The notes under the pieces were generated by a model. It saw only the letters and a program-made list of their open reading frames with translations. It searched no databases and was not told where the DNA came from. A stretch of DNA of 64,000 bases from Emticicia oligotrophica DSM 17448 (GTDB taxonomy: Bacteria; Bacteroidota; Bacteroidia; Cytophagales; Spirosomataceae). Within the stretch, counting starts at the first letter, position 1. Each line of letters opens with the position of its first letter. The DNA lies in contig NC_018748.1 in assembly GCF_000263195.1 (NCBI RefSeq), forward strand, positions 434,001 to 498,000, written 5' to 3'. The position numbers and the translations under genes are program-made. This document shows, piece after piece, positions 33,401 to 41,826 of this stretch.

Positions 33401-35545
33401 TCAAAGATTCATAACCAACTCCTTCTGTTTTGAGCTTAATCTAAATCTTTCGCCATAAGTATCTGCTAATCTTTCTACTTCTTTCAAGAAAGTTTCTTTA
33501 CCAACAAACTCAGGAAAATTAAGTGTTCCACCCGCATAAGGAGGGAAACCCCAAGCTAAAATCGACCCAATATTTCCATCTAACTTTGTAATCAATACTC
33601 CTTCATCCATGCATCGTATTGACTCTACCACCTGACGATATAACAATCGTTTTTTTACTTCTTCTACTTCAGGTTGTATTTTTGAAATTGGGAAATGCTC
33701 AGCTAAACCTTCCCACAAGTATTTTTTACCACTTTCAGGATATTCATAAAAGCCTTTTTTATTTTTCTTACCAAATCTACCTAAATCTTCAACCATCATT
33801 CTGGTAACCTGATAAGCCGCATCTGTTTCACTTAAAGCCCCATCTGCAATTGATTGCTTCGAAATTTTTAAAGCTAAATCTAAAGCTACTTCATCAGAAA
33901 CCGCCAATGGCCCCACTGGCATCCCAGCATTTTTACCTGCATTTTCAATCATAACTGGGTCAACACCATCTTTTAATAAAGCAATTCCCTCTGTTGTATA
34001 AGTTGAAAAGCAACGAGAAGTATAAAATCCGCGAGAATCATTAACAACAATCGGCGTTTTGCGTATTTTCTTTACAAAATCTACTGCCAAAGCAACAGCG
34101 TAATCGGAAGTTTGTTTCCCACGAATCAACTCAACTAACATCATTTTATCAACCGGCGAGAAGAAATGGATTCCGATAAAATTCTCAGGTTTTGCCGAAG
34201 CATTAGCCAAGCCTGTAATCGGAATAGTTGAAGTATTTGAGCCAAAAACTCCACCTTCAGCTAGCATTGGTTCAGCTTCTTTAGTAACAGTCGCTTTCAA
34301 TTCGCGGTTTTCAAATACCGCCTCAATAATTAAATCGCATCCTTTTAAATCTGTAACATCGGCCGTTGGCTTGATTAGACTCAACAATTTTTCACCTTTT
34401 TCTGCCGTTGTTTTTCCACGCTCTACTCCTTTTTGTACTAAACCCCTTGAATAATCCTTGCCTTTTTCAGCATTTTCAAGACTAATATCTTTCAAAACTA
34501 CCTCAATTCCAGCCATTGCTGAAACATAGGCAATCCCTGCTCCCATAAAACCTGCTCCTAAAATACCTATTTTCTTAACATCGGTTGCGGGTATATTTTT
34601 AGGTCTGCTTGCACCCTTATCAGCTTCATTTTTGCCCAAAAACATTACACCAATTAGGTTTTTTGCTTCTGGTGAGGTAGCCACTTTCACAAAATAACGA
34701 GCCTCAATTGGAATTGCACGGTCGATATTTACTTGTAAACCTTCATATACACAAGAAAGAATAGCAATTGGTGCTGGATAATTACCTTTGGTTCTATCCA
34801 TAATCATGGCCGTACCACCAGCAAATGTACGCATTCCAGTAGGCGATTGCACATTTCCTCCCGGAACTTTATAATTTTCACGAGCTTTAATGGCACCCGT
34901 TTTTTTATCAAACTCATCCCACGGTTGAATAGCTTTAGGGTTTGCCAGAATCCATTTCATGGCTTTTTCCATCATTTCTTCACGAGTGGCCGCAAGGTCG
35001 TTTATCATTCCGTAGCCCATGGCTTCTTTAGGCGTAATTCGTTTTCCTTCAACCATCAACATCAGAGCTGCTTCCATGCCAATCAAACGAGGTAAACGCT
35101 GGGTTCCACCACCGCCGGGTAACAAGCCTAATTGTACTTCTGGTAAACCTATCACGGCTTTAGGGTTATCAAGTGCCACTCGATAATGACAAGCCAGACA
35201 TACCTCGTAACCACCACCTAAAGCTGTACCATTCATTGCAGCAACAACTGGTTTTCCACAAGTTTCTAGTTTTCGAAAAATACCATTAAAATCTAAGGAA
35301 AACTTGTGCATTTCGCTCTGGTCTTTATCATTATTCCGCAAAATCATCTTCACATCTGCCCCAGCAATAAACTCATTTTTTTCGGAAGTAATGATGATTC
35401 CTTTTACTTCAGGGTCAGCGTAAGCAGTCTCAAGATGCCCTGCAAATTCTGGAATCGAAATATCATTCATCACGTTCATTGGCGAAGTTGTCATATTCCA
35501 ACTGATAATCGCCACGTTATTTTCTACTTTATAGTTTATTTCCAT
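33401..35545 (-). CDS. fadJ: Bifunctional enoyl-CoA hydratase / 3-hydroxyacyl-CoA dehydrogenase
   Basis: Carries out the middle two steps of fatty-acid beta-oxidation in the cytosol. The crotonase domain (about 1-200) has the oxyanion-hole stretch FIAGADVKM and both catalytic Glu: Glu114 in LGGGYEVC and Glu136 in GLPEVQLGLLPGGGGTQRLP. The dehydrogenase domain starts at KIGILGAGFMGAGIAYV and continues with GSNTSTIPIT and IGIHFFSPVDKMMLVELI. Length 714 residues fits the FadB/FadJ class; the symbol fadJ is by analogy. Its ATG overlaps the preceding stop by one base (TAATG), so it is coupled to the nucleotidyltransferase-like gene. No thiolase lies next to it. Confidence 0.94.
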   Translation of the reverse strand: MEINYKVENNVAIISWNMTTSPMNVMNDISIPEFAGHLETAYADPEVKGIIITSEKNEFIAGADVKMILRNNDKDQSEMHKFSLDFNGIFRKLETCGKPVVAAMNGTALGGGYEVCLACHYRVALDNPKAVIGLPEVQLGLLPGGGGTQRLPRLIGMEAALMLMVEGKRITPKEAMGYGMINDLAATREEMMEKAMKWILANPKAIQPWDEFDKKTGAIKARENYKVPGGNVQSPTGMRTFAGGTAMIMDRTKGNYPAPIAILSCVYEGLQVNIDRAIPIEARYFVKVATSPEAKNLIGVMFLGKNEADKGASRPKNIPATDVKKIGILGAGFMGAGIAYVSAMAGIEVVLKDISLENAEKGKDYSRGLVQKGVERGKTTAEKGEKLLSLIKPTADVTDLKGCDLIIEAVFENRELKATVTKEAEPMLAEGGVFGSNTSTIPITGLANASAKPENFIGIHFFSPVDKMMLVELIRGKQTSDYAVALAVDFVKKIRKTPIVVNDSRGFYTSRCFSTYTTEGIALLKDGVDPVMIENAGKNAGMPVGPLAVSDEVALDLALKISKQSIADGALSETDAAYQVTRMMVEDLGRFGKKNKKGFYEYPESGKKYLWEGLAEHFPISKIQPEVEEVKKRLLYRQVVESIRCMDEGVLITKLDGNIGSILAWGFPPYAGGTLNFPEFVGKETFLKEVERLADTYGERFRLSSKQKELVMNL

Positions 35546-36021
35546 TAGATGGTTGAATATTTAGTTTGTTCTATAATTAGATTTGCTTTTTTTAAGTCTT
35601 TATCTCGACCAAATAGCTTAAAGATTCTATATTGCTCTAATAAAGTGGGAATTTTTAACTTCAAACCTTCAATTTCTATTTCTTCCCAATTTTCTATTTT
35701 TAAGGGTACCCATTCACCATTCTGATATACCTTCAACTCGCCCATCACTTCTACCATCAATTCGCCCCACTTATATCTCCCAAAATTTGATAGAAATTTA
35801 TCTGCGTTGGCTGGTAAATAATCATTTAGTTTTTTTGTTACCCATTGCTGTTTTAGCCAGTCAGCATCTCGATTAGATGTTAGTAAATCAACATCATCAA
35901 TGGCTTCGAGTTGTATGCCTGCCAAAACTAATGCCGAGCTTCCGATTAACCAATATGGGTCTTGAAGCTGAGCTAATTTATCGGAAATCAATGAAATTGT
36001 CTGTTTGATTTTTTCATTCAT
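35545..36021 (-). CDS. Nucleotidyltransferase-fold protein of unknown function
   Basis: A 158-residue cytosolic protein. The pattern WLIGSSALVLAGI followed by DDVDLLTS is the Gly-Ser plus Asp-x-Asp arrangement of the nucleotidyltransferase superfamily (AbiEii/MNT-like or DUF6036-like). The rest, including KIPTLLEQYRIFKLFGRDKDLKKANLI, resembles the helical tail of such proteins. I cannot assign a substrate. It overlaps the fadJ-type start by one base, which suggests translational coupling, though no functional tie is obvious. No antitoxin-like partner is seen. Confidence 0.7.
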   Translation of the reverse strand: MNEKIKQTISLISDKLAQLQDPYWLIGSSALVLAGIQLEAIDDVDLLTSNRDADWLKQQWVTKKLNDYLPANADKFLSNFGRYKWGELMVEVMGELKVYQNGEWVPLKIENWEEIEIEGLKLKIPTLLEQYRIFKLFGRDKDLKKANLIIEQTKYSTI

Positions 36022-36114
36022 ACGCCTATACAGTATGCAAGCATACTATTTGCAAATATATAAAATTTAGATTTAATTTTTGGGAGAAATCTCTCTAAAA
36101 AATATCAAATAAAA

Positions 36115-36144
36115 AAAGAGGAATACTTTAGGGTATTCCTCTTT
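36115..36144. terminator. Terminator of the S66 peptidase gene
   Basis: Perfect 12-bp arms (36115-36126 and 36133-36144) with a 6-nt loop. The A-run at 36111-36117 gives a U-tract for the minus-strand transcript. Confidence 0.8.
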
Positions 36145-36160
36145 AAAATCTAACTAATAC

Positions 36161-37075
36161 TCAAATTTTCGATTCAAAAATTAGACTAACCTCTTCTTCA
36201 TCAACAACAAAATCAGCTACTCTCCCACAAGGTATCGCCCAATTGATGGCTTCGTGCCCAGTTGGGAAATCGTAGCATATCGGATAATTATATGCTGAGG
36301 TATGCTCGGCAATAATTTCTTGTACATTTTTACCAAATGGTTCATCGTTTTCTTTCAAATCAGAAAAATCCCCAACGATTAAGCCAGCTAAATTCTTCAA
36401 CTTTCCTGCTCGTTTAAGTTGAATCATCATTCGGTCAATATTATAAAGGTACTCAGAAATATCTTCTATGAATAAAATCTTTCCGTCAGTATCAAGGTCT
36501 GATGGTGAACCAATTAAATGAGCCAACATGCATAAATTTCCACCTACAAGCTGCCCTTTTCCACTACCCAAACGATTATGAGATTTCGATGGAATTTTAT
36601 ATGCAATTTCATTCCCAAACAATACATCTTTGAGTGTTTCAACCGAATCATAGTTTCGCATGAAGGTCTTTGGCATTGGGCCATGAATACTCTGAAAACC
36701 CATAGCCTGTATTTGTGCATGTACGGTTGTAATATCAGAAAAACCTATTATCCACTTGGGGTTCTGTTTAAATTTTGAAAAATCAACTGCATCAATAATT
36801 CTTGAACTTCCATACCCACCCCTCGCTGAAAAAATTGCTTTTACTTCAGGATTATCAAGATAAAACTGGAAATCTCGAAGTCTTATTTCATCTGTACCCG
36901 CAAAATTAAAATAAGCCGCACTAACCGACTCTCCGACCAATACTTCAACACCCCAATTTACTTGCATTAAATTAATAGCGGCCTTAATATCAATAGGGTC
37001 GAGCTTACTGGCCATGGCAACAATAGCTACTTTATCTCCTTTTTGGAGCGAAGAAGGTTCAAAAAGTGATTTCAT
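36161..37075 (-). CDS. ldcA: LD-carboxypeptidase (peptidase family S66)
   Basis: Serine peptidase that removes the terminal D-alanine from murein tetrapeptides in peptidoglycan recycling; usually cytosolic. The S66 triad is clear: Ser113 in IGFSDIT, Glu204 in LFIEDISEYLYNIDRM and His274 in FPTGHEAINWAIPCG. The N-terminal marks KGDKVAIVAMAS and FSARGGYGSSRIID also fit. Length 304 residues is normal and there is no signal peptide. It is 55 bp downstream of the Kir channel gene on the same strand. Family assignment is firm; exact substrate is inferred. Confidence 0.93.
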   Translation of the reverse strand: MKSLFEPSSLQKGDKVAIVAMASKLDPIDIKAAINLMQVNWGVEVLVGESVSAAYFNFAGTDEIRLRDFQFYLDNPEVKAIFSARGGYGSSRIIDAVDFSKFKQNPKWIIGFSDITTVHAQIQAMGFQSIHGPMPKTFMRNYDSVETLKDVLFGNEIAYKIPSKSHNRLGSGKGQLVGGNLCMLAHLIGSPSDLDTDGKILFIEDISEYLYNIDRMMIQLKRAGKLKNLAGLIVGDFSDLKENDEPFGKNVQEIIAEHTSAYNYPICYDFPTGHEAINWAIPCGRVADFVVDEEEVSLIFESKI

Positions 37076-37130
37076 TTATTCAAATGCTTTCTGAAATTGC
37101 AGAGAAAGCTTTAAGAGACATTTTAATAAT

Positions 37131-38090
37131 TTAAGGATTCAAAGATACTAAGTCGAAATCATGAATTTTGCGTAAATCTAAAATATAACTTTCTTCTCCA
37201 TCATTTTCAAGCATGGGTTTATACTTTGCTCCCCAAACAAGCTCATTATTAAAATACGAATGTCGTTTATAAACTGCATCTGCAAAAGTATCATCAATCC
37301 CCTCAGTTGCAATCATAAATTCGGCGTCAGAGGCAGCTAAAGATTCTGGAGTTTCTCCGTACAATGGGCTATCTTCAGTTATTGCGTGAACGATTGTCCA
37401 ATTAGTTGGGAAAAAATTCACTTTCGAACGTTCGAGTGTAAGTCCATAGTACTGACGATTCCTAACGCCATTTTTTTCTTCAACTTTTGAGAAAACCACA
37501 CTAACGCTCATATTAATTATCTGATTACTTTTTTCGTTTACCATTCTAAACATAAAAGCATTGGTATCGAGGTAAGGTGCAATGATAGCATTACGACTAA
37601 ATAAGATTCTAGGATTAGGTCTAGAAAAGCGACCATAAAGTAAGCCCGTTATAATTGCAAACATCATCAAACCAGTAAGGGCTTCTAAGCCTGCAACAAA
37701 ACTTGCGGCAAAACCAACGGGGGCAATTCGACCATAGCCAACCGTAGTAAGCGATTGAGCAGAGAAGAAAAAAGCATCCCAGAATTGAGAATGCGTATTG
37801 GTCATATCAACACCTGCCAGATGTTCTACACCAATAAAATAATACAGACCAGCAAAAAAGAGATTTAAAATGAGGTAAACTAAAAGAGCTATAAAAAAGA
37901 AGGTGATCCAACGAATCGTAATGAGGCGATTGTAGAGATTAAGCCAAGCCTCAAAAGACTGTCCAACTCTTTTTACATTAAATTGTCCTGCACCAGTGAT
38001 TAAGCGAGTTTGGCGGTCGGTCATTTTTGTTCCAAACCCTAAGTCTTCACGTTTGCGTTCTTTTTCTACAAGGGTATATTTTCTATTCAT
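37131..38090 (-). CDS. Inward-rectifier (KirBac-type) potassium channel
   Basis: An inner-membrane tetrameric K+ channel of 319 residues. Two transmembrane helices (about residues 57-85 and 128-148) flank a pore loop with the selectivity filter TTVGYGR. The cytoplasmic C-terminal Kir domain, an immunoglobulin-like beta fold, runs from PNPRILFSRNAIIAPY to the end. A basic amphipathic slide-helix region (FEAWLNLYNRLITIRW) precedes the first helix. All parts of the family are present. Gene context gives no hint of regulation. Confidence 0.93.
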   Translation of the reverse strand: MNRKYTLVEKERKREDLGFGTKMTDRQTRLITGAGQFNVKRVGQSFEAWLNLYNRLITIRWITFFFIALLVYLILNLFFAGLYYFIGVEHLAGVDMTNTHSQFWDAFFFSAQSLTTVGYGRIAPVGFAASFVAGLEALTGLMMFAIITGLLYGRFSRPNPRILFSRNAIIAPYLDTNAFMFRMVNEKSNQIINMSVSVVFSKVEEKNGVRNRQYYGLTLERSKVNFFPTNWTIVHAITEDSPLYGETPESLAASDAEFMIATEGIDDTFADAVYKRHSYFNNELVWGAKYKPMLENDGEESYILDLRKIHDFDLVSLNP

Positions 38091-38169
38091 ATATTTTGGG
38101 GATTCCTAAACAAGGTATCGAAATTTTAAATTATTTCTCAAACAACATGAATTTACCCCAAAAAAGTTT

Positions 38170-38475
38170 TCAAAGAAAAACAACATCATCCACAACAGAC
38201 TCTCCAACATCTTTATTAATCAATGCAATCAGTTTAGTTTTTGCCATAAATAATTCTTGTCGAAGTGGCGAAGAATCAATTCGAAGATAAAGTACCCTAT
38301 TTCTAACGTAAATTTCTTTCGTGCGAGAAGCAATCGTTTGCCCCATCATTCTTTCCCAAAAGGCTATCAGATAAGTTTCATTGAAGCGAGTTTTTAGGTC
38401 GAATGTTTTCAGGAATGCATCAATAGCATCTTTTAAAGGGGTAGCTTGTGAGCGGCGTGTAGTCTCTGATGGCAT
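38170..38475 (-). CDS. DUF721 (DciA-like) protein
   Basis: A small DUF721-family protein of 101 residues from the ATG at 38475; the longer frame begins with a TTG and is less likely. Typical stretches are LKDAIDAFLKTF, AFWERMMGQTIASRTKEIYVRNRVLYLRIDSSPLRQELFMAK, and a valine-rich end. The family includes DciA, which helps load the replicative helicase in many bacteria. A replication role is possible here but unproven. It follows the YbbR-like gene by 73 bp on the same strand. Confidence 0.83.
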   Translation of the reverse strand: MPSETTRRSQATPLKDAIDAFLKTFDLKTRFNETYLIAFWERMMGQTIASRTKEIYVRNRVLYLRIDSSPLRQELFMAKTKLIALINKDVGESVVDDVVFL

Positions 38476-38548
38476 CGTATTAACAGATTTGCCTATGTTG
38501 AAAATCAATACTTACGCTAAATGTAAGTCTATTTATTAAACCAAATTC

Positions 38549-39202
38549 TTACTTTAATAATTCAGCTACTTCAAAACTCACCATTACTTTATCAATATTT
38601 GACTTGAGAAGTGGATTTTTTGAAATGCCTAAATTTACCTGTTCATCAAAGTTTGTACCCAGTTTTTTGGTTGGTATTTTGATAAGTATTGTTTCATCAA
38701 AAGTGTCAATCATTGACTCTGGTCCTTCAATTTCAATACTAACAGGAGAAATATTTATTACACTTGAAACCACGAAGTTTTTTCGTAAGTCAATACCTAA
38801 GCTATCGACTTTTAGTTTAACGATTTTTGATTTTTTCTTCTCAAAACTAATAGTAGTAGTATCAGCTAAAAGGTAATTCAAACGAGTATTTTTCAACTCA
38901 CTTGTCAGCCTTTCCATCAACACAATATTATCTAACTGATTAGTAGTAAGTGGATTACCAATTTCATAAACTAATGGTTTTACATTTGAAACCAAAGAAT
39001 ATCTTAATAATTCCCAGCCAGTACTTGATAAACTCACACCAATGGTTTGAGGTAGAGGTTTTATTGGCACAAACGCTGATTCATTATATTTAATCGTTAT
39101 GGGGTAGCTAATTTTTGTAGTATATCCTGACTTATTGAGGGCATTAAGCAACCAGAAAATAAAAGCTGCTAGAAAGCATGGAGCTAAAATTCGTAGATTC
39201 AT
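38549..39202 (-). CDS. YbbR-like domain protein
   Basis: A membrane-anchored protein of about 217 residues. One N-terminal helix (LRILAPCFLAAFIFWLLNAL) leads to an extracytoplasmic part with YbbR-like beta repeats (PITIKYNESAFVPIKPLPQTIGV; VKLKVDSLGIDL; PVSIEIEGPESMIDTFDETILIKIP). I chose ATG 39202, because the earlier ATG at 39235 lies inside a hairpin that ends the yajC unit. It follows yajC, the usual Bacteroidota neighbour. Its role is unknown; in Firmicutes YbbR domains occur in CdaR, a regulator of diadenylate cyclase, but no such cyclase is here. Confidence 0.75.
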   Translation of the reverse strand: MNLRILAPCFLAAFIFWLLNALNKSGYTTKISYPITIKYNESAFVPIKPLPQTIGVSLSSTGWELLRYSLVSNVKPLVYEIGNPLTTNQLDNIVLMERLTSELKNTRLNYLLADTTTISFEKKKSKIVKLKVDSLGIDLRKNFVVSSVINISPVSIEIEGPESMIDTFDETILIKIPTKKLGTNFDEQVNLGISKNPLLKSNIDKVMVSFEVAELLK

Positions 39203-39216
39203 TATAAAAGTCGTTG

Positions 39217-39247
39217 GACGGTAGTTTAATGGCATTAAACTACCGTC
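39217..39247 (-). terminator. Hairpin between yajC and the YbbR-like gene
   Basis: Perfect 15-bp arms (39217-39231 and 39233-39247) around a single base. On the minus strand cttttata follows. It lies 17 bp after the yajC stop and overlaps the upstream candidate ATG of the YbbR-like gene, which argues for the later start. Confidence 0.65.
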
Positions 39248-39263
39248 AGTTGACTATTGGGTT

Positions 39264-39542
39264 TTATTTTTTTCTTGCAACAGCAGTTTTTTCAAAAGTA
39301 AGTCTAGCACCGCCACCAGCAGAAACCGTAACAGTTGTTTCATCTTTTGCTACAATTTTTCCATGCAAACCACCGAAAGTTACAATTTCATCACCTTCTT
39401 TTAATTCCTCAACCATTTTCTTTTGGTCTTCGGTCTTTTTTTGTTGTGGGCGAATCATGAAGAAATAGAATACGGCAATCATACCGACCATCATGATAAT
39501 TGAAAACATTCCGTTTCCACCCTGTGCTTGTAAAAGAATCAT
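39264..39542 (-). CDS. yajC: Preprotein translocase accessory subunit YajC
   Basis: A 92-residue inner-membrane protein associated with SecDF. One transmembrane helix (MFSIIMMVGMIAVFYFFMIRP) is followed by the family hallmark RPQQKK and the domain GDEIVTFGGLHGKIVAKDETTVTV. Length and layout are normal. It is 38 bp after the DUF1573 gene, part of the common Bacteroidota order nusB - DUF1573 - yajC - YbbR. Confidence 0.95.
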   Translation of the reverse strand: MILLQAQGGNGMFSIIMMVGMIAVFYFFMIRPQQKKTEDQKKMVEELKEGDEIVTFGGLHGKIVAKDETTVTVSAGGGARLTFEKTAVARKK

Positions 39543-39580
39543 TATTTTAATTTTTTTGGTTAGAATAATTGCTTGTAATT

Positions 39581-40060
39581 TTATTTTTTGCTGGCATCCG
39601 CACTTGGCACATTACTATCTTTGGCATTAACGATTGCAGTAAATGCTAAAACAGTTTGCGGAGGATTCGCATTCGAATAGATAGTAACAAACTTTTTGTT
39701 AGTACCTGCCTTACCTTGGCTATTGAAACGTACAACAATTTGGTCTTCTTGTCCTACACCTACTGGATGGTCAGGCTTAGAAGCAACCGTACAACCACAC
39801 TGTACTTGTACATCAGTAATGGTAAGCGGACTTTTTCCTACGTTTTTAAACTTAAAAACATGCGAAACAGTATCGCCTTCAGTGAGTGTACCGAAATCAA
39901 CTACCTCTTTATCAAATTGAATGATTGGTGCGTTGGCAATAGCAGCTAAAGAATCTTCTTTGCTCATTGATTCCTGATTTTTGGCACCAACTAAGTTGCA
40001 AGAAAAATTGATACTTGCTAAAATAACTGTTGAAGTAAGGGCTAAAAATATTCTTTTCAT
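39581..40060 (-). CDS. DUF1573 domain lipoprotein
   Basis: A 159-residue exported protein. The signal ends at NFSC (Cys21), so it is probably a lipoprotein. The DUF1573 domain, an immunoglobulin-like fold, reads FDKEVVDFGTLTEGDTVSHVFKFKNVGKSPLTITDVQVQCGCT, followed by GKAGTNKKFVTIYSNANPP. The CGC motif is typical of the family. It lies between the YtxH-type gene and yajC on the same strand. Function unknown. Confidence 0.9.
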   Translation of the reverse strand: MKRIFLALTSTVILASINFSCNLVGAKNQESMSKEDSLAAIANAPIIQFDKEVVDFGTLTEGDTVSHVFKFKNVGKSPLTITDVQVQCGCTVASKPDHPVGVGQEDQIVVRFNSQGKAGTNKKFVTIYSNANPPQTVLAFTAIVNAKDSNVPSADASKK

Positions 40061-40081
40061 AGTGATTTATTGGAAACTATT

Positions 40082-40108
40082 GTAGGCAGAATTTACTAAG
40101 CTGCCTAC
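40082..40108 (-). terminator. Hairpin between the YtxH-type and DUF1573 genes
   Basis: Arms gtaggcag (40082-40089) and ctgcctac (40101-40108), 11-nt loop. The following T content on the minus strand is weak, so it may be an attenuator or mRNA-processing hairpin rather than a full stop. Confidence 0.45.
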
Positions 40109-40116
40109 TTTAAAAT

Positions 40117-40437
40117 TTAATTTTTTGCCTTAATTTGACTCATAAGAGATTCTACGTCTTCTAGTAGCTTCTCAGCCTTTTGACGAGCCTCGCTTACTAC
40201 TTTCTGGCCTTCAGATTTGGCAGAGCTATCTCCTCCTACCACTTCCATAGCCACTTCATCTCCACGCTCGATGAGGTCATTGATGAATTTTTGTAATTGC
40301 TCGCGGTATTTCGATAAACGAAACGACAGCTTATCACGTGTTACTTCTCCTTTATCAGGAGCATATAAAATACCGATAGCTGCTCCAGTAGCTACTCCTG
40401 CTAAAAATGCGATAAAACTTCTTGATGAATTGCTCAT
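40117..40437 (-). CDS. YtxH domain protein
   Basis: A 106-residue small protein with one hydrophobic, glycine-rich N-terminal segment (FIAFLAGVATGAAIGILYAP) followed directly by DKGEVTRDKLS, the standard YtxH pattern. The remaining helix-forming, charged region (ARQKAEKLLEDVESLMSQIKAKN) likely makes a coiled coil. YtxH proteins are often linked to stress, but the function is not known. It is downstream of nusB by 93 bp. Confidence 0.85.
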   Translation of the reverse strand: MSNSSRSFIAFLAGVATGAAIGILYAPDKGEVTRDKLSFRLSKYREQLQKFINDLIERGDEVAMEVVGGDSSAKSEGQKVVSEARQKAEKLLEDVESLMSQIKAKN

Positions 40438-40530
40438 AAAATTCTAATGAGTGAATGTTGCGAATTTTGAATAAGTAAGTGCTGAAACCAACACTAAAAC
40501 CTTGTGACTTATAGAGAACTCTTTTTTTGA

Positions 40531-41670
40531 TTATTTATTATCTAACATACCTCGGCCACTCTTACGAAGTTTACCAGAATCTTTCAATTCTTTAGCTACT
40601 CCATCTAAAATACCATTAACAAATTGACCGCTTTTCGGTGTGCTATATTCTTTGGCAATTTCAATAATTTCGTTTATGGTTACTTTCACTGGAATGCTCG
40701 GATAATTGAGCATTTCAACTACTGCCATTTTCAATAAAATTTGGTCGGTTCCAGAAATACGCTCAATTTCCCAATTTTTAAGCTTCGGAATCAGAATTTC
40801 TTCTAAATCTTTGGTTTCAAGAATTGATTTCTGATACAAAGTTTGTAAAAATTCTTTTCTTTCCTCCCATTCTTCATCTAAAAGAGCAATTTTTAATTTT
40901 CCTTCTTCAACAAAGGATTGGAAAGTATGCGTAACTGCCGCCCTGAGGGTCTCGATATCATCAATCCAATATAAATCTTGCTTCTCAAAAAACTCCCAAG
41001 CAATTTCGTGTTTCAATATTACGTTTTTGAGTAAATATTTCAAAATTGCAAAGTCTTCTTCAAGCGTATGATTAATTTTCGAAACATATTCTTTAAAGCG
41101 TTCGTTTGAGCGAATTGCCTCACGATAAAGTTTAGCCACAAACACTTGTTCGTTTGATAAACTCACACTTCTACGAATTGCCTGAGTTTCGAGCACTTTC
41201 TCAGCACGTAAAGCTTTGACTATTTGATTATCGCTAAATTTTGATTTGGCATCACTTCCGTTTCCGTCTTGAATAGAGCGGTCGGCTATATCGATAAAGA
41301 GCAACAAGATTTGGAGATAAAGTTCGTAAACTCGCTCTGCCTCGATTAGCATACGGCTGGCATAATGCTGAACGTCCTTTTTATTTTTGAGAAGATAAAA
41401 TTCTTTGGCTTGCTCGACGGTTCTCAGCACTTCGGCGGGTGCATCAAATTTTTCGGCTTCTCGACGAGAAAAGGCTTCTTGTAAAAGATTTTGACCTAAT
41501 TTTTTTAGTCCTTCCAGCTTTTCTTTGTCTTGATACTCCATTGAGTTCAAATCTGGTGAAAAATGGTCAGCAATTAAGTCTAAAGCTAATTGGAAATTTG
41601 CACCCTCAGCTTGTTTATAAGCAAAAAGGGCTTGCATCGCACGAATACGTATGAGACGTCTGTTAAGCAT
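40531..41670 (-). CDS. nusB: Transcription antitermination factor NusB
   Basis: RNA-binding factor that works with NusE (S10) in rRNA antitermination. The N-terminus LNRRLIRIRAMQALFAYKQAEG and the C-terminal core (LIPKLKNWEIERISGTDQILLKMAVVEMLNYPSIPVKVTINEIIEIAKEYSTPKSGQFVNGILDGV) are clear NusB. At 379 residues it is more than twice the E. coli length, owing to the long insertion between these parts; that is normal for Bacteroidota. A -7 match lies upstream at 41707-41714 (TATTTTTG on the minus strand). Confidence 0.94.
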   Translation of the reverse strand: MLNRRLIRIRAMQALFAYKQAEGANFQLALDLIADHFSPDLNSMEYQDKEKLEGLKKLGQNLLQEAFSRREAEKFDAPAEVLRTVEQAKEFYLLKNKKDVQHYASRMLIEAERVYELYLQILLLFIDIADRSIQDGNGSDAKSKFSDNQIVKALRAEKVLETQAIRRSVSLSNEQVFVAKLYREAIRSNERFKEYVSKINHTLEEDFAILKYLLKNVILKHEIAWEFFEKQDLYWIDDIETLRAAVTHTFQSFVEEGKLKIALLDEEWEERKEFLQTLYQKSILETKDLEEILIPKLKNWEIERISGTDQILLKMAVVEMLNYPSIPVKVTINEIIEIAKEYSTPKSGQFVNGILDGVAKELKDSGKLRKSGRGMLDNK

Positions 41671-41813
41671 AGTAGGCGTTCAAAGAACTGATTTTTTATT
41701 ATGCTGCAAAAATAGTAAAAAATAAAGAAACCCCCTAAAGCATTGTTATGATTTTTCTAAAACACAGCATAATTTATTTTGTTACTCTATTTAGAAAAAT
41801 GCTTATTTAAACG

Positions 41814-41826
41814 TAGATTTGAATAG
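41814..41826 (+). promoter_or_regulatory. TAnnTTTG -7 element directly before the first S41 gene
   Basis: TAGATTTG (41814-41821) ends 5 nt before ATG 41827, the same spacing as at tamB and bamD. A leaderless transcript is predicted. No convincing -33 TTTG at the right distance. Confidence 0.5.

Noticed and set aside
35545-36021. Toxin-antitoxin reading of the nucleotidyltransferase-like protein
   Set aside because: There is no partner gene; the adjacent gene is a metabolic enzyme, so a toxin-antitoxin pair is not supported.
39203-39235. Earlier ATG of the YbbR-like gene
   Set aside because: It falls within a 31-bp perfect hairpin that ends the yajC unit; the ATG at 39202 leads straight into the membrane helix.
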